Of a stretch of 64,000 nt of DNA, positions 18,095 to 25,568 are shown one piece after another. The DNA is from Streptococcus sp. (GTDB taxonomy: Bacteria; Bacillota; Bacilli; Lactobacillales; Streptococcaceae): the NCBI GenBank assembly GCA_030528055.1, contig JAUMZQ010000005.1:62001-126000 (forward strand), given 5' to 3'. The number at the start of each line of letters is the position of its first letter. The stretch's first letter is position 1. The notes under the pieces were generated by a model. It worked only from the letters and a program-made list of their open reading frames with translations, was not told the origin of the DNA and did no database searches. The translations under genes and the position numbers were made by a program.

Positions 18095-18940
18095 ATGAAG
18101 ATTGATAAAGTTTATAATAATAACGTCGTACAGGTAGTTGATGATTCAATGAATGAGTTAATTTTAATGGGAAAAGGATTGGGATTTCAGAAAAAAACAG
18201 GTGACGAAATTGATATTTCAAAGGTAGAAAAGAAATTTAAGTTAGAAGAAGATACATCAGTGGATAGCTTATCGCAAGTTTATTCTAATTTTAGTTCTAA
18301 TGAAATGACCTTTGTTTTGAATGTTATCAAAAAATCTGAAGAAACTTTGGGTCAAAAATTTGATACAGCCTTGTATGTTGCACTTGCCGATCATTTTCAT
18401 TTTCTTATTGAAAGAAGTAAGAAGGGTATTTTTATTAAAAACCCTTTATTTTGGGAAGTGAGAAAATTTTACAAATTAGAATATGAATTAGGAATTGCAG
18501 CCATTGAGGAGTTGAGCCAACTAATTCAAATTCATATTGATAATGATGAAGCAACATCAATCGCACTTCATTTGGTGAACGCACAAAAAGATGGAAGCAT
18601 CAAAAAGAAAAGTATCAAAACTTCAAGAATTATATCAGATATTACAGATATTGTTCGACTTGAAATGGGAGATCTAGGTGATACAGATTCTATTAGCTAC
18701 AATCGCTTTATTACTCATATTCAGTACTTTGCTCAAAGAGTAGTGAGTCACTCAGAACAAGGGAATAATGATGCTTTTTTATATGAACAAGTAAAATCAA
18801 ATTATCCTAAACCATTTGCTTGTGTTCAAAAAATAGAACAATATATTAAAACAACCTACAATTTTCCAATGAGTATTGATGAACAAGTTTATTTGACGAT
18901 TCATATCCAACGTTTGCAAAAAAATAAATGTAAGTGGTAA
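18095..18940 (+). CDS. licT: BglG/LicT-family transcription antiterminator
   Basis: 281 residues: N-terminal CAT RNA-binding domain (MKIDKVYNNNVVQVVDD...ELILMGKGLGFQKKTGD, residues 1-55) and two PRD domains with phosphorylatable histidines (ADHFHFLIER near residue 100, TIHIQRL near residue 270). It binds the RAT hairpin ahead of bglP and prevents termination when beta-glucosides are present. Its last codons are altered by the mobile element: the native end would be ...QKNK then TAA, while here it reads K-C-K-W before a TAA supplied by the element's left end. The target gene now lies 44 kb away. Confidence 0.93.
   Translation: MKIDKVYNNNVVQVVDDSMNELILMGKGLGFQKKTGDEIDISKVEKKFKLEEDTSVDSLSQVYSNFSSNEMTFVLNVIKKSEETLGQKFDTALYVALADHFHFLIERSKKGIFIKNPLFWEVRKFYKLEYELGIAAIEELSQLIQIHIDNDEATSIALHLVNAQKDGSIKKKSIKTSRIISDITDIVRLEMGDLGDTDSISYNRFITHIQYFAQRVVSHSEQGNNDAFLYEQVKSNYPKPFACVQKIEQYIKTTYNFPMSIDEQVYLTIHIQRLQKNKCKW
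18921..18929. repeat. target-site duplication, left copy
   Basis: AAAATAAAT, identical to 63005-63013. A 9-bp duplication is the usual size for ISLre2-type transposition. Confidence 0.9.
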
Positions 18941-18983
18941 GAGTTTTTAGAATAGTAAATAATCCTGTATTTATAAGGAGAAC
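18930..18983. repeat. left terminal inverted repeat of the ICE
   Basis: Starts GTAAGTGGTAAGAG and ends GGAGAAC; pairs with the reverse complement of 62955-63004, which starts GTATGTGGTAGAAT and ends GGAGAAC. Shared blocks are GTGGTA, TTTTTAGAAT, CTGTAT and AAGGAGAAC. Confidence 0.9.
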
Positions 18984-19006
18984 GGAGAAATCTGTTCTCC
19001 TTTTTG
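18975..19006 (+). terminator. terminator just inside the ICE left end
   Basis: Stem AAGGAGAACGGA / TCTGTTCTCCTT with GAAA loop and T run. It would stop licT transcription from running into the element. Confidence 0.8.
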
Positions 19007-19041
19007 TTCGCTTAAAATCTCATAAAGAAGGGAGTTTTACC

Positions 19042-19230
19042 ATGAAAGGATTAGAAATTGTGATGAATATTGACACTTTAGAAATCTACAAAGTTATTGA
19101 TCATGATCAGGAAACAAGTTCAGATGTAACAGAAGAAAGTACTGATTTTATTTCTATTCAACAGGAACCACAAGTTACATTTCATCAAATGAATTTATTT
19201 GATGAGATAAACTTGGTAAATACGTCTTAA
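19042..19230 (+). CDS. hypothetical small acidic protein
   Basis: ATG 19042 follows GAAGGGAG; the open frame further upstream runs through the terminator and ICE end and is not coding. The 62-residue acidic product has no known motif; the end reads FHQMNLFDEINLVNTS. First gene of the element's left, phage-like module. Confidence 0.5.
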   Translation: MKGLEIVMNIDTLEIYKVIDHDQETSSDVTEESTDFISIQQEPQVTFHQMNLFDEINLVNTS

Positions 19231-19271
19231 AAAGTGCTTGCAACGAGGTATAACTGGGAGGGGAGGCTGGA

Positions 19272-19766
19272 ATGATTAGAAATAAATTTTATAATCAGTT
19301 AATCAATAGTGAGCCAATGGGGTTTATCGATCCTCTAACTGACTTAGGCGAGTTTGATTCTATTCAGATGAAGTTCAAAGAGCCTGTTAGAAACTTGATA
19401 AATAAGTACTCTGGTAAACCTTATAACTTGAATTGGCAAAATAAAATTGAAAAGATGAGAGTACTGTATATCCAATATCAGAAAAGTTTGATATTGGAAG
19501 ACAAAAATCAAGCTGTTCATAATAGAGTTAGAAATAAAGAATCTAAGAAACATGTTCATGAAATTGTTACGACATACTTAAAGTTGGGATTTAGATTCAA
19601 AGAGATTGAGGCGAGAGTTTCACTTTTTAATACTAGACTTCGTAGGAATTGGAAAAGAAGTGACTATGTTACAACTGCTAGCTCTGAATTTTATTTGAAG
19701 AGAGACTTACAGAATGGATATTGTATAGCAAATTCTTCTGTTCCTCAAAGTATGAAAGTTAACTAA
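19272..19766 (+). CDS. hypothetical protein with possible HTH region
   Basis: 164 residues, basic (many Lys/Arg), with a C-terminal stretch LKLGFRFKEIEARVSLFNTRLRRNWKRSD that resembles the spacing of a helix-turn-helix or sigma region-4-like segment. It could be a phage-type late regulator (ArpU-like) but I cannot show this. Strong GGGAGGGGAGG site. It is one of few candidates within the element for a DNA-binding activator of the repeated promoters. Confidence 0.45.
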   Translation: MIRNKFYNQLINSEPMGFIDPLTDLGEFDSIQMKFKEPVRNLINKYSGKPYNLNWQNKIEKMRVLYIQYQKSLILEDKNQAVHNRVRNKESKKHVHEIVTTYLKLGFRFKEIEARVSLFNTRLRRNWKRSDYVTTASSEFYLKRDLQNGYCIANSSVPQSMKVN

Positions 19767-19778
19767 AGGAGAAAAGAT

Positions 19779-20012
19779 ATGACACAAAATAAGCCATCAA
19801 ATTTAACAAATCATTTATTCATGGCCTTAGAACGGCTAGGGGATGAAGATTTAACAATGGAGCAACTGGAAATGGAGATTGAGCGTAGCAAGGCAATCTC
19901 AAATGTTGCTGGGAAAATTATTGATAATGGTCGTTTAATTTTAGAAGCACAAAAAACTGCTGCCGAATTTAATGGTAAAAGAACTGTTGATTTGGAGTTG
20001 TTAAATGGGTAA
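19779..20012 (+). CDS. phage-type small protein
   Basis: 77 residues (ALERLGDEDLTMEQLEMEIERSKAISNVAGKIIDNGRLILEAQKTAAEF) strongly predicted helical. The pattern ERSKAISNVAGKIIDNGRL is familiar from small genes in streptococcal and lactococcal prophages, usually next to HNH nuclease genes as here. Overlaps the next gene by eight bases. Function unknown. Confidence 0.6.
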   Translation: MTQNKPSNLTNHLFMALERLGDEDLTMEQLEMEIERSKAISNVAGKIIDNGRLILEAQKTAAEFNGKRTVDLELLNG

Positions 20013-20589
20013 AAAAATTTTAACAGATGAACAACATGATTTTTTTGTAAAAATACAAAATAAACGAACCTCAAAAGAGGTTGCTAGAATTTTATCAGAA
20101 AAGTTTGCACTAAATATTAGTGCAAGCCAGATAAAGACTTACAGAAAAAACCACCATATACATAGTGGTTTAACTGGAAGGTTCCAAAAAGGGATGATTC
20201 CACACAATAAAGGAAAAAAATTCCCTGGTTTAAAAAATTCTGGACAGTTTAAATCAGGAAACTTGCCAAAAAATAAAATGGCCGTAGGAACAATAACCTA
20301 CACAACGGATGGTTATCCCAAAATAAAGGTTGCTGAACCTAATATTTGGGAATACTGTCATAGAAGGGAATGGGAGAAACATCATGGACCTATTCCAAAA
20401 AATCATCTAATAGCTTTTTTAGATGGTGATAAATCAAATTGGAATATAGATAATTTAATCTGTCTAAACAGAGGAGAGAATCAGTGGATGAATAAAGGAA
20501 AAATGTGGTCTTCCAATCAAGAATTATCAAAGGCCTCTGTACTCAATGTCAGATTAAAAAGAAAAATAAAAGAGAGAGCAAAGAGATGA
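20005..20589 (+). CDS. HNH endonuclease
   Basis: 194 residues. The C-terminal half is a phage HNH module: GYPKIKVAEPNIWEYCHRREWEKHHGPIPKNHLIAFLDGDKSNWNIDNLICLNRGENQWM, with the histidines and the asparagine (NIDNL) of the ββα-metal site. The N-terminal part with SASQIKTYRKNH is a helix-turn-helix-like DNA-binding segment. It likely cuts or nicks DNA during phage-like packaging or homing. Overlaps both neighbours; the stop shares bases with the methylase start. Confidence 0.8.
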   Translation: MGKKILTDEQHDFFVKIQNKRTSKEVARILSEKFALNISASQIKTYRKNHHIHSGLTGRFQKGMIPHNKGKKFPGLKNSGQFKSGNLPKNKMAVGTITYTTDGYPKIKVAEPNIWEYCHRREWEKHHGPIPKNHLIAFLDGDKSNWNIDNLICLNRGENQWMNKGKMWSSNQELSKASVLNVRLKRKIKERAKR

Positions 20590-21260
20590 TAAACTTTCTT
20601 AACCAAGATTGTTTGGAGGGAATGAAAGGATTTCCTGACAAACATTTTGATTTGGCTATAGTGGATCCGCCATATTTTAGTGGACCAGAAAAACGAAAAT
20701 TCTATGGTCGCAAAGAAAGTAAAATCGGAGTGAAAAGAGTTTATGAAAAAACTTCGGAGTGGGAAGTTCCAGATGAAGAGTATTTCAAGGAATTGTTCAG
20801 AGTTTCAAAAAATCAAATCATTTGGGGAGTCAATTATTTTAACTTTCCATTTGGTTCTGGCCGCATTATCTGGGACAAGGTAAATGGCCAGTCTAGTTTC
20901 TCTGATTGTGAGATAGCTTATTGTAGCATGCACGATAGTGTTAGGTTATTTCGCTATATGTGGAATGGGATGTTCCAGGGGAAGTCTATTGCCGAAGGGC
21001 ATATCCAACAAGGGAATAAGGCTCTAAATGAGAAGCGTATTCATCCAACTCAAAAGCCTATAAATCTGTATAGATGGCTTGTCCAGAAATATGCTGAAGA
21101 GGATTTTAAAATCCTAGACACTCATGTAGGATCTGCCAGTAGTCTGATTGCTTTTGAAGAAGCTGGTTTGGAATATGTCGGATTTGAGAAAGATAAGCAT
21201 ATTTATGAGTCGGCTTCTAAAAGACTATCAAATTTCAGAAGAAACGTTCGATTGTTTTAA
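20586..21260 (+). CDS. DNA adenine-type methyltransferase
   Basis: 225 residues. IVDPPYF near residue 25 is the catalytic DPPY motif, and the late LDTHVGSASSLIAFEEAGLEYVGFE is the AdoMet-binding motif, so the order is that of the beta class (DPPY first). A conserved HPTQKPINLYRWL lies between. ATG 20586 overlaps the HNH stop (ATGA). No restriction partner is adjacent, so it is an orphan enzyme, perhaps protecting the element from host restriction. Confidence 0.88.
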   Translation: MINFLNQDCLEGMKGFPDKHFDLAIVDPPYFSGPEKRKFYGRKESKIGVKRVYEKTSEWEVPDEEYFKELFRVSKNQIIWGVNYFNFPFGSGRIIWDKVNGQSSFSDCEIAYCSMHDSVRLFRYMWNGMFQGKSIAEGHIQQGNKALNEKRIHPTQKPINLYRWLVQKYAEEDFKILDTHVGSASSLIAFEEAGLEYVGFEKDKHIYESASKRLSNFRRNVRLF

Positions 21261-21276
21261 AAAGAGGAGGTGTAAG

Positions 21277-21465
21277 ATGACAGTGAAATTACCGAAAGAT
21301 ATAGCGGATTATTTGACAGAATGTAAAAGTATGAATAGGATATTGGGCGATTGCTTTATATTCAAGGTGCCTTTACAAAATCTAAAGTGGTTTCAAGATC
21401 ATAAAAACCAAGAACTATTCGCAGAAGCTTGGTTACATGGATATGAGATTGAAGAGGAGAAGTGA
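21277..21465 (+). CDS. DUF1642-like small phage protein
   Basis: 62 residues from ATG 21277 after GAGGAGGTG. The end (ELFAEAWLHGYEIEEEK) matches the conserved tail of DUF1642 proteins found in streptococcal and lactococcal phages; the usual longer N-terminus is missing. Function unknown. Confidence 0.6.
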   Translation: MTVKLPKDIADYLTECKSMNRILGDCFIFKVPLQNLKWFQDHKNQELFAEAWLHGYEIEEEK

Positions 21466-21469
21466 AATT

Positions 21470-21643
21470 ATGAGTGAAAATATCCTAATAAATCTTGAAT
21501 CCATAGAGGGTGGAGTATTTAATCCTAAAGCAAAAATGATAAAGGCACGTGGGGTTGTCTTAACGTCTCAGGAAGCTATTTTAGAGAACCAAGATAACTC
21601 ATCCGAAAGTACCAAATTAAAGGAGTTGGTTGATGATGTTTAA
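21470..21643 (+). CDS. small protein containing a 24-residue copy of Rep sequence
   Basis: 57 residues from ATG 21470 (GAGGAGAAG upstream). Codons 20-43 derive from a 75-bp stretch (21525-21599) that is identical to 22394-22468 inside the rep gene and is read in the same frame. The outer parts (MSENILINLESIEGGVF and SSESTKLKELVDDV) are not in Rep. The Rep-like peptide may be a genuine shared motif or a recent copy. Confidence 0.5.
   Translation: MSENILINLESIEGGVFNPKAKMIKARGVVLTSQEAILENQDNSSESTKLKELVDDV
21525..21599 (+). repeat. 75-bp exact repeat, copy 1
   Basis: Identical to 22394-22468 without a mismatch and in the same coding phase. Confidence 0.9.
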
Positions 21644-21962
21644 AAATCTTAAAGATATTGAGTTTGAAAAAACCAATGAAAATGGAGAGACAGTCTATTT
21701 TGTAAAACCTGATGGTAGGCAAGCCAATTTATTTGAAAGGATTTGTTTAATTGGAATTAGTCTGATTGTAGGACTTCTTTATGTCGCATTTCGGATGCTG
21801 ATAGGTGTTCTATTCTTAGCAATAACTTGTGCAGTATTTCTCAATCATTTCTTAAAAGGTGATTCTGCATTTTTAAGCTACTTTTTACTAGCGCTAACTG
21901 ATATTCGCATTCTTATCTTTGGCTGTATGATTGGCTTGGGATTTTGGTTTTTAGATATGTAA
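21636..21962 (+). CDS. small membrane protein
   Basis: About 108 residues; a soluble N-terminus (~35 residues) then three hydrophobic spans. AAAGGAG at 21620 serves ATG 21633 or 21636, overlapping the previous gene's end. No known family. Confidence 0.55.
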   Translation: MFKNLKDIEFEKTNENGETVYFVKPDGRQANLFERICLIGISLIVGLLYVAFRMLIGVLFLAITCAVFLNHFLKGDSAFLSYFLLALTDIRILIFGCMIGLGFWFLDM

Positions 21963-22009
21963 ATAGCGTGACTAGATTTTGACCTGAGTAGGTCATTAAG
22001 GGAGAAGGA

Positions 22010-22261
22010 ATGAAGAAACATAATTTAAAATGTTATCCTCAGTATTTTGAGGCTATAAAGAGTGGCTTGAAGACATTTGAATGTCGTTATAATGACAGAG
22101 GATTTCAGGTTGGAGACCAGCTTATATTAAGAGAGTATGACAATCAGTTGGGTTATAGCGGTCGTATTTTGATGAGGACGGTAACTTATATTTTGTCAGA
22201 TTTTATAGGCTTAACAGATAATTTTGTTATTTTGAGCTTAGATAAAAATAGTAGAAAGTAA
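22010..22261 (+). CDS. DUF3850 (ASCH/PUA-like) protein
   Basis: 83 residues matching DUF3850 throughout: HNLKCYPQYFEAIKSGLKTFECRYNDRGFQVGDQLILREYDNQLGYSGR. The fold is related to ASCH/PUA RNA-binding domains; the role is unknown. GGGAGAAGG site. Ends three bases before rep, probably translated with it. Confidence 0.85.
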   Translation: MKKHNLKCYPQYFEAIKSGLKTFECRYNDRGFQVGDQLILREYDNQLGYSGRILMRTVTYILSDFIGLTDNFVILSLDKNSRK

Positions 22262-22263
22262 TT

Positions 22264-23757
22264 ATGAATATCATTAATATTTATTCTCTAATCCTAAAAG
22301 ATGGATTAAGACAAACTAAATTTAAAAATAGCCATTTAAAGCTAGTCTCTTCAGCTGATGAAGGGAAACGTGGGGCAATCTTTGCCTACCGTTCTAAAGC
22401 AAAAATGATAAAGGCACGTGGGGTTGTCTTAACGTCTCAGGAAGCTATTTTAGAGAACCAAGATAACTTTACACATTGGACACCAAATGTATATCGCTAT
22501 GGCTCTTACAGCGACGAGCGACGACAAATTACATGCGGGCACTCTGAGGATAATCTGAGACAGATTAATACCTTCGTCATTGACTTTGATATTACTTCTT
22601 CTGAAGAGATGACTTCAGGAGACATTTTGACGGCAGCTCTTGATTTAGGATTTATGCCAACGCTCATCTTGAAGACAGATAAGGGCTATCAGGCTTACTT
22701 TGTTCTGTCTGAAGCAGCTTATGTGACCACTCATTCACAATTTAAGGTGGTAAAGGTGGCCAAGGCTATCTCTCAAAACTTGAGAAATTATTTTGGCCAG
22801 ACCTTACCTGTCGATATGACCTGTAATCATTTTGGAATTGCACGTATACCCAGAACAGATAACGTCGAGTTTTTCCATGCTGATTATACGTACTCATTTC
22901 AGGAGTGGTTAGACTGGTCAATGAAGCAGTCTAATTTCCCATTTCCAAGTAAGAAACCGAACCTAACGGTTATTTCTGGGACGAAAGGTATGAAACAGAT
23001 TGATGAACCCTGGTATCAAATGTTGATGAATGAGTCAAAGATTGAGGGAACTAAAGCCTTAATGGGCAGAAACAACGTGCTTTTTACGTTAGCTCTGGCA
23101 AACTTCTCATCAGGTGTCTCTCAGGGCGATTGTGAGGTTGTTTTAAATGATTTCAACTTAGGATTGTCTAAACCAGTCAATTCAGGAGAACTGTTGAAAC
23201 TTGTTGCAAGTGCCTACTCTGGCAAATACTCAGCAGCTAGCCGTGACTATATTACACTATTGTGTAAAGCTTGGGTTAATAAGAATCTCAAACATACTGA
23301 TTTGTTCATTAGACAACGTTGGTATAAGTTCAAAAAGAAACGTGCTGAGCGAAAATACAGCCATCTGTCAGAGTGGAAAATGGACGTCATGGCTTATTTA
23401 GAACAGTCAACATATGAAGCGGGTGATCCTTTTATTCAGACGACAAAAAAAGCACTCAGAGAAACACTTGGTATTCCTGAGAGAAGCCTTGATAAGGTCT
23501 TAAAAGCCTTGAAACAGGATCAAAAGGTCTTCTATACCATAAAATCTGGCCGTTATGGAGGGATTAGATTAGCTTCAGTTAAAGCAATTGTCTTATCTCT
23601 TATTCAATTAAAAAAAGAGCGTCAGGAGGCTTATTTTACAAATGTTGCTGCTTTCTTTGAAGAAAGCTTAAGATTTACCAAACGAGTGATAGAAGGAGTT
23701 AAAAATGGGCTTAAAAAAGGGCAACAAGTGTCTTTATTTGAAGCAGATATTGGTTGA
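22264..23757 (+). CDS. replication initiator with AEP primase-type domain
   Basis: 497 residues. The N-terminal ~230 residues show an archaeo-eukaryotic primase/Rep fold: acidic pair in TFVIDFDITS (~residue 106), LKTDKGYQAYFVLSEA, and CNHFGIARIPRTDN. It is followed by a PriCT-like helical region and a C-terminal part with winged-helix-like LRETLGIPERSLDKVLKAL. Plasmid-type Rep proteins of TnGBS elements allow replication of the excised circle. A 75-bp segment (22394-22468) is duplicated in the gene at 21470. The origin is probably nearby. Confidence 0.75.
   Translation: MNIINIYSLILKDGLRQTKFKNSHLKLVSSADEGKRGAIFAYRSKAKMIKARGVVLTSQEAILENQDNFTHWTPNVYRYGSYSDERRQITCGHSEDNLRQINTFVIDFDITSSEEMTSGDILTAALDLGFMPTLILKTDKGYQAYFVLSEAAYVTTHSQFKVVKVAKAISQNLRNYFGQTLPVDMTCNHFGIARIPRTDNVEFFHADYTYSFQEWLDWSMKQSNFPFPSKKPNLTVISGTKGMKQIDEPWYQMLMNESKIEGTKALMGRNNVLFTLALANFSSGVSQGDCEVVLNDFNLGLSKPVNSGELLKLVASAYSGKYSAASRDYITLLCKAWVNKNLKHTDLFIRQRWYKFKKKRAERKYSHLSEWKMDVMAYLEQSTYEAGDPFIQTTKKALRETLGIPERSLDKVLKALKQDQKVFYTIKSGRYGGIRLASVKAIVLSLIQLKKERQEAYFTNVAAFFEESLRFTKRVIEGVKNGLKKGQQVSLFEADIG
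22394..22468 (+). repeat. 75-bp exact repeat, copy 2 (inside rep)
   Basis: Identical to 21525-21599; encodes KAKMIKARGVVLTSQEAILE followed by four more shared residues. Confidence 0.9.
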
Positions 23758-23831
23758 TAATCAGGGGAAATTTTAAACCCGCAAACTGCCTTACATTTAT
23801 ATCTCTGATAACGAGGAGGGAAATGAATGAG

Positions 23832-23924
23832 ATGAAAATAATAAGAATAGTACCGAAATACTATAAATACTATTCTTATGTAGAGAAAATTAAATTAATT
23901 CTAAGAAAGATAATTATAAATTAA
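23832..23924 (+). CDS. 30-residue basic peptide
   Basis: ATG 23832 lies 11 bases behind GAGGAGGG (23813-23820); an earlier ATG at 23823 is in the same frame. The product (MKIIRIVPKYYKYYSYVEKI...) is rich in Lys, Tyr and Ile. Short, so coding status is uncertain. Confidence 0.35.
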   Translation: MKIIRIVPKYYKYYSYVEKIKLILRKIIIN

Positions 23925-23961
23925 TTGTGGAACATAAGAGTAGAGAAAGAGAGGTAAGCAA

Positions 23962-24165
23962 ATGGGATATGTTGTTTTAAATTTTGAAGATGGAGAATAT
24001 CTATCTAATGAATATGGACAAATATTGATTTTTGAAAGTAGAGGCTTGGCTTGTCAGTATATGAAAGAGACATATCAGAACCCAATGCCAGTTCAACGGA
24101 CTAAAAGAGTAATACACTATCCAAAGTGTTATCGTGCTCCTTTTAAGGTTCAAAGGGTTTGTTAG
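23962..24165 (+). CDS. hypothetical small protein
   Basis: 67 residues from ATG 23962 after GAGAGGTAAG. The N-terminal half MGYVVLNFEDGEYLSNEYGQILIFESRGLACQYM resembles an all-beta small domain; the tail is basic (VQRTKRVIHYPKCYRAPFKVQRVC). Unknown role; first of a run of small accessory genes behind rep. Confidence 0.55.
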   Translation: MGYVVLNFEDGEYLSNEYGQILIFESRGLACQYMKETYQNPMPVQRTKRVIHYPKCYRAPFKVQRVC

Positions 24166-24179
24166 AGAAAGGGAAAAGA

Positions 24180-24596
24180 ATGACTGATAATATTAAGATT
24201 GTTCGTGGATATTACTTAACAGGATTAGGGCAGGAACCGTTAGTTTATTATTTTAAAATAACTGATGATTGTCCTGAATTTGAAACATTGAAAGCTGGAG
24301 ATATTGGATTGACGTTTTACCAAAATGGAGAAGTTATTACGAGCATCCCAGCATTAATTAGAGTAGATTGTTTGATTGATACAGAAAAACAAGTCAATGA
24401 CTTTCTTCAGAGTGAGAAGAAGGATAACTTGCCTATGTTACCAATCGTATCTATCTATGAAGATTTTGATCCAATTGTATTTAGTAAGGTTATGATTGGT
24501 TTTCAGGATCTGAAATATGATATGAAACGGCTGGCCAAACTCCAAGTGACTCAGGGCAATCTCTTTGACTTTTTGAATGAGGAGGAGTCTCTATGA
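24180..24596 (+). CDS. hypothetical acidic protein
   Basis: 138 residues from ATG 24180 after GAAAGGGAAAAG. Soluble, acidic; the end (LAKLQVTQGNLFDFLNEEESL) contains a QGNLFDFL-type short motif similar in shape to beta-clamp or SSB-binding tails, but this is only suggestive. It overlaps the thioredoxin-like gene by four bases (ATGA). Confidence 0.5.
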   Translation: MTDNIKIVRGYYLTGLGQEPLVYYFKITDDCPEFETLKAGDIGLTFYQNGEVITSIPALIRVDCLIDTEKQVNDFLQSEKKDNLPMLPIVSIYEDFDPIVFSKVMIGFQDLKYDMKRLAKLQVTQGNLFDFLNEEESL

Positions 24597-25033
24597 AAGA
24601 TTTGAAAATAATCAAATTTGGTTTTGGAATTGTTCTTTTTATCATGATCTTAAGCTTTGCTGTTATTGGAGTAAAGACGGTTTGGCAAGAGTCTATTTTG
24701 AAAGATTATGACAGCCATCTGACCCAAAAAGAATACACAGAAGTTATTGATAAAAATGTGAATCTGGTTTTTTATAAACCAGGTTGTGCGTACTGTCATG
24801 CAGGAAAGAAAGCAGTCATATCTGCTGCTGAAAAGAGTATTTATACAACTTTTTTTATCAATGTTGAGTCTGTTGAAGGTCAAGTTTTAGTAAAGAAATA
24901 TCAGGTAAAAAAAGCAGCGACTATTATCACACTAAGAGATGGTAAATCAAAGCTTTATCTCTATGCTGCTAAGGATCAAAAAGGAAAGATTAAGGCTGAC
25001 GAGAAAGCTATTAAGGAGGCTTTAAATGACTAG
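24593..25033 (+). CDS. membrane-anchored thioredoxin-fold protein
   Basis: 146 residues with an N-terminal membrane anchor (residues 8-28) and a thioredoxin-like domain carrying PGCAYCHAGKK, a CxxC active site (C62-A-Y-C65 region). It would act outside the membrane on disulfides, perhaps of conjugation surface proteins. Overlaps the next gene by eight bases. Confidence 0.75.
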   Translation: MKDLKIIKFGFGIVLFIMILSFAVIGVKTVWQESILKDYDSHLTQKEYTEVIDKNVNLVFYKPGCAYCHAGKKAVISAAEKSIYTTFFINVESVEGQVLVKKYQVKKAATIITLRDGKSKLYLYAAKDQKGKIKADEKAIKEALND

Positions 25034-25256
25034 AAAAAATAATGTCGGTAAGTGGGCAGATAATGCTTTCCAGTTTGATAGTGAATTGTGGCGTGCTAAA
25101 ACTGCTGAAAATATGGTTATTTTAGGGAAACATCCTGATGGAATCTTTACATTACATCGTTTCAACGATGAAGGAGGTCAACTAACTCATATTTCAGAAA
25201 ATGAAGCTTTATGGCTGACGCTGGAGCTTGTCCCGGAGAAAATGGATTGTATTTAA
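25026..25256 (+). CDS. hypothetical small protein
   Basis: 76 residues, soluble (WADNAFQFDSELWRAKTAENMVILGKHPDGIFTLHRF...). Coupled to the preceding gene by overlap. No family recognised. Confidence 0.5.
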   Translation: MTRKNNVGKWADNAFQFDSELWRAKTAENMVILGKHPDGIFTLHRFNDEGGQLTHISENEALWLTLELVPEKMDCI

Positions 25257-25271
25257 GAGGAATAAAAGAAT

Positions 25272-25529
25272 ATGAATACAAAACAAAAATATTATGCTGT
25301 ACTTATACAAATCAATATTGGTAAAAGTGTTTGGTTAGTTCCCCAAAAAAGTGGGAAATTAGCTTGGTCAGATGAGATTAGCGGTACTAGAGTTTTTTCT
25401 AGCTATGAGGAGGCTAAGCACAGAATGGAAAGTGACTTTTTAGAAACTTTTGGTTTTATTGGTTCGTATAAAATCATTGAATTTACTTATCAAGAATTGC
25501 TTGATTTTGAAATTTCAACTGATGACTAA
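25272..25529 (+). CDS. hypothetical small protein
   Basis: 85 residues, soluble; KYYAVLIQINIGKSVWLVPQKSGKLAWSDEISGTRVFSSYEEAKHRM suggests a small beta/alpha fold. AAGAGGAAT ahead of the ATG. No family recognised. Confidence 0.5.
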   Translation: MNTKQKYYAVLIQINIGKSVWLVPQKSGKLAWSDEISGTRVFSSYEEAKHRMESDFLETFGFIGSYKIIEFTYQELLDFEISTDD

Positions 25530-25568
25530 GTAGTCTAGATGTCTAAAATTAGAAAGGACGTATCACTT

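Noticed and set aside
18934..19041. Coding sequence across the ICE left end
   Set aside because: The open frame passes through the terminal repeat and a terminator; the real start with ribosome site is 19042.
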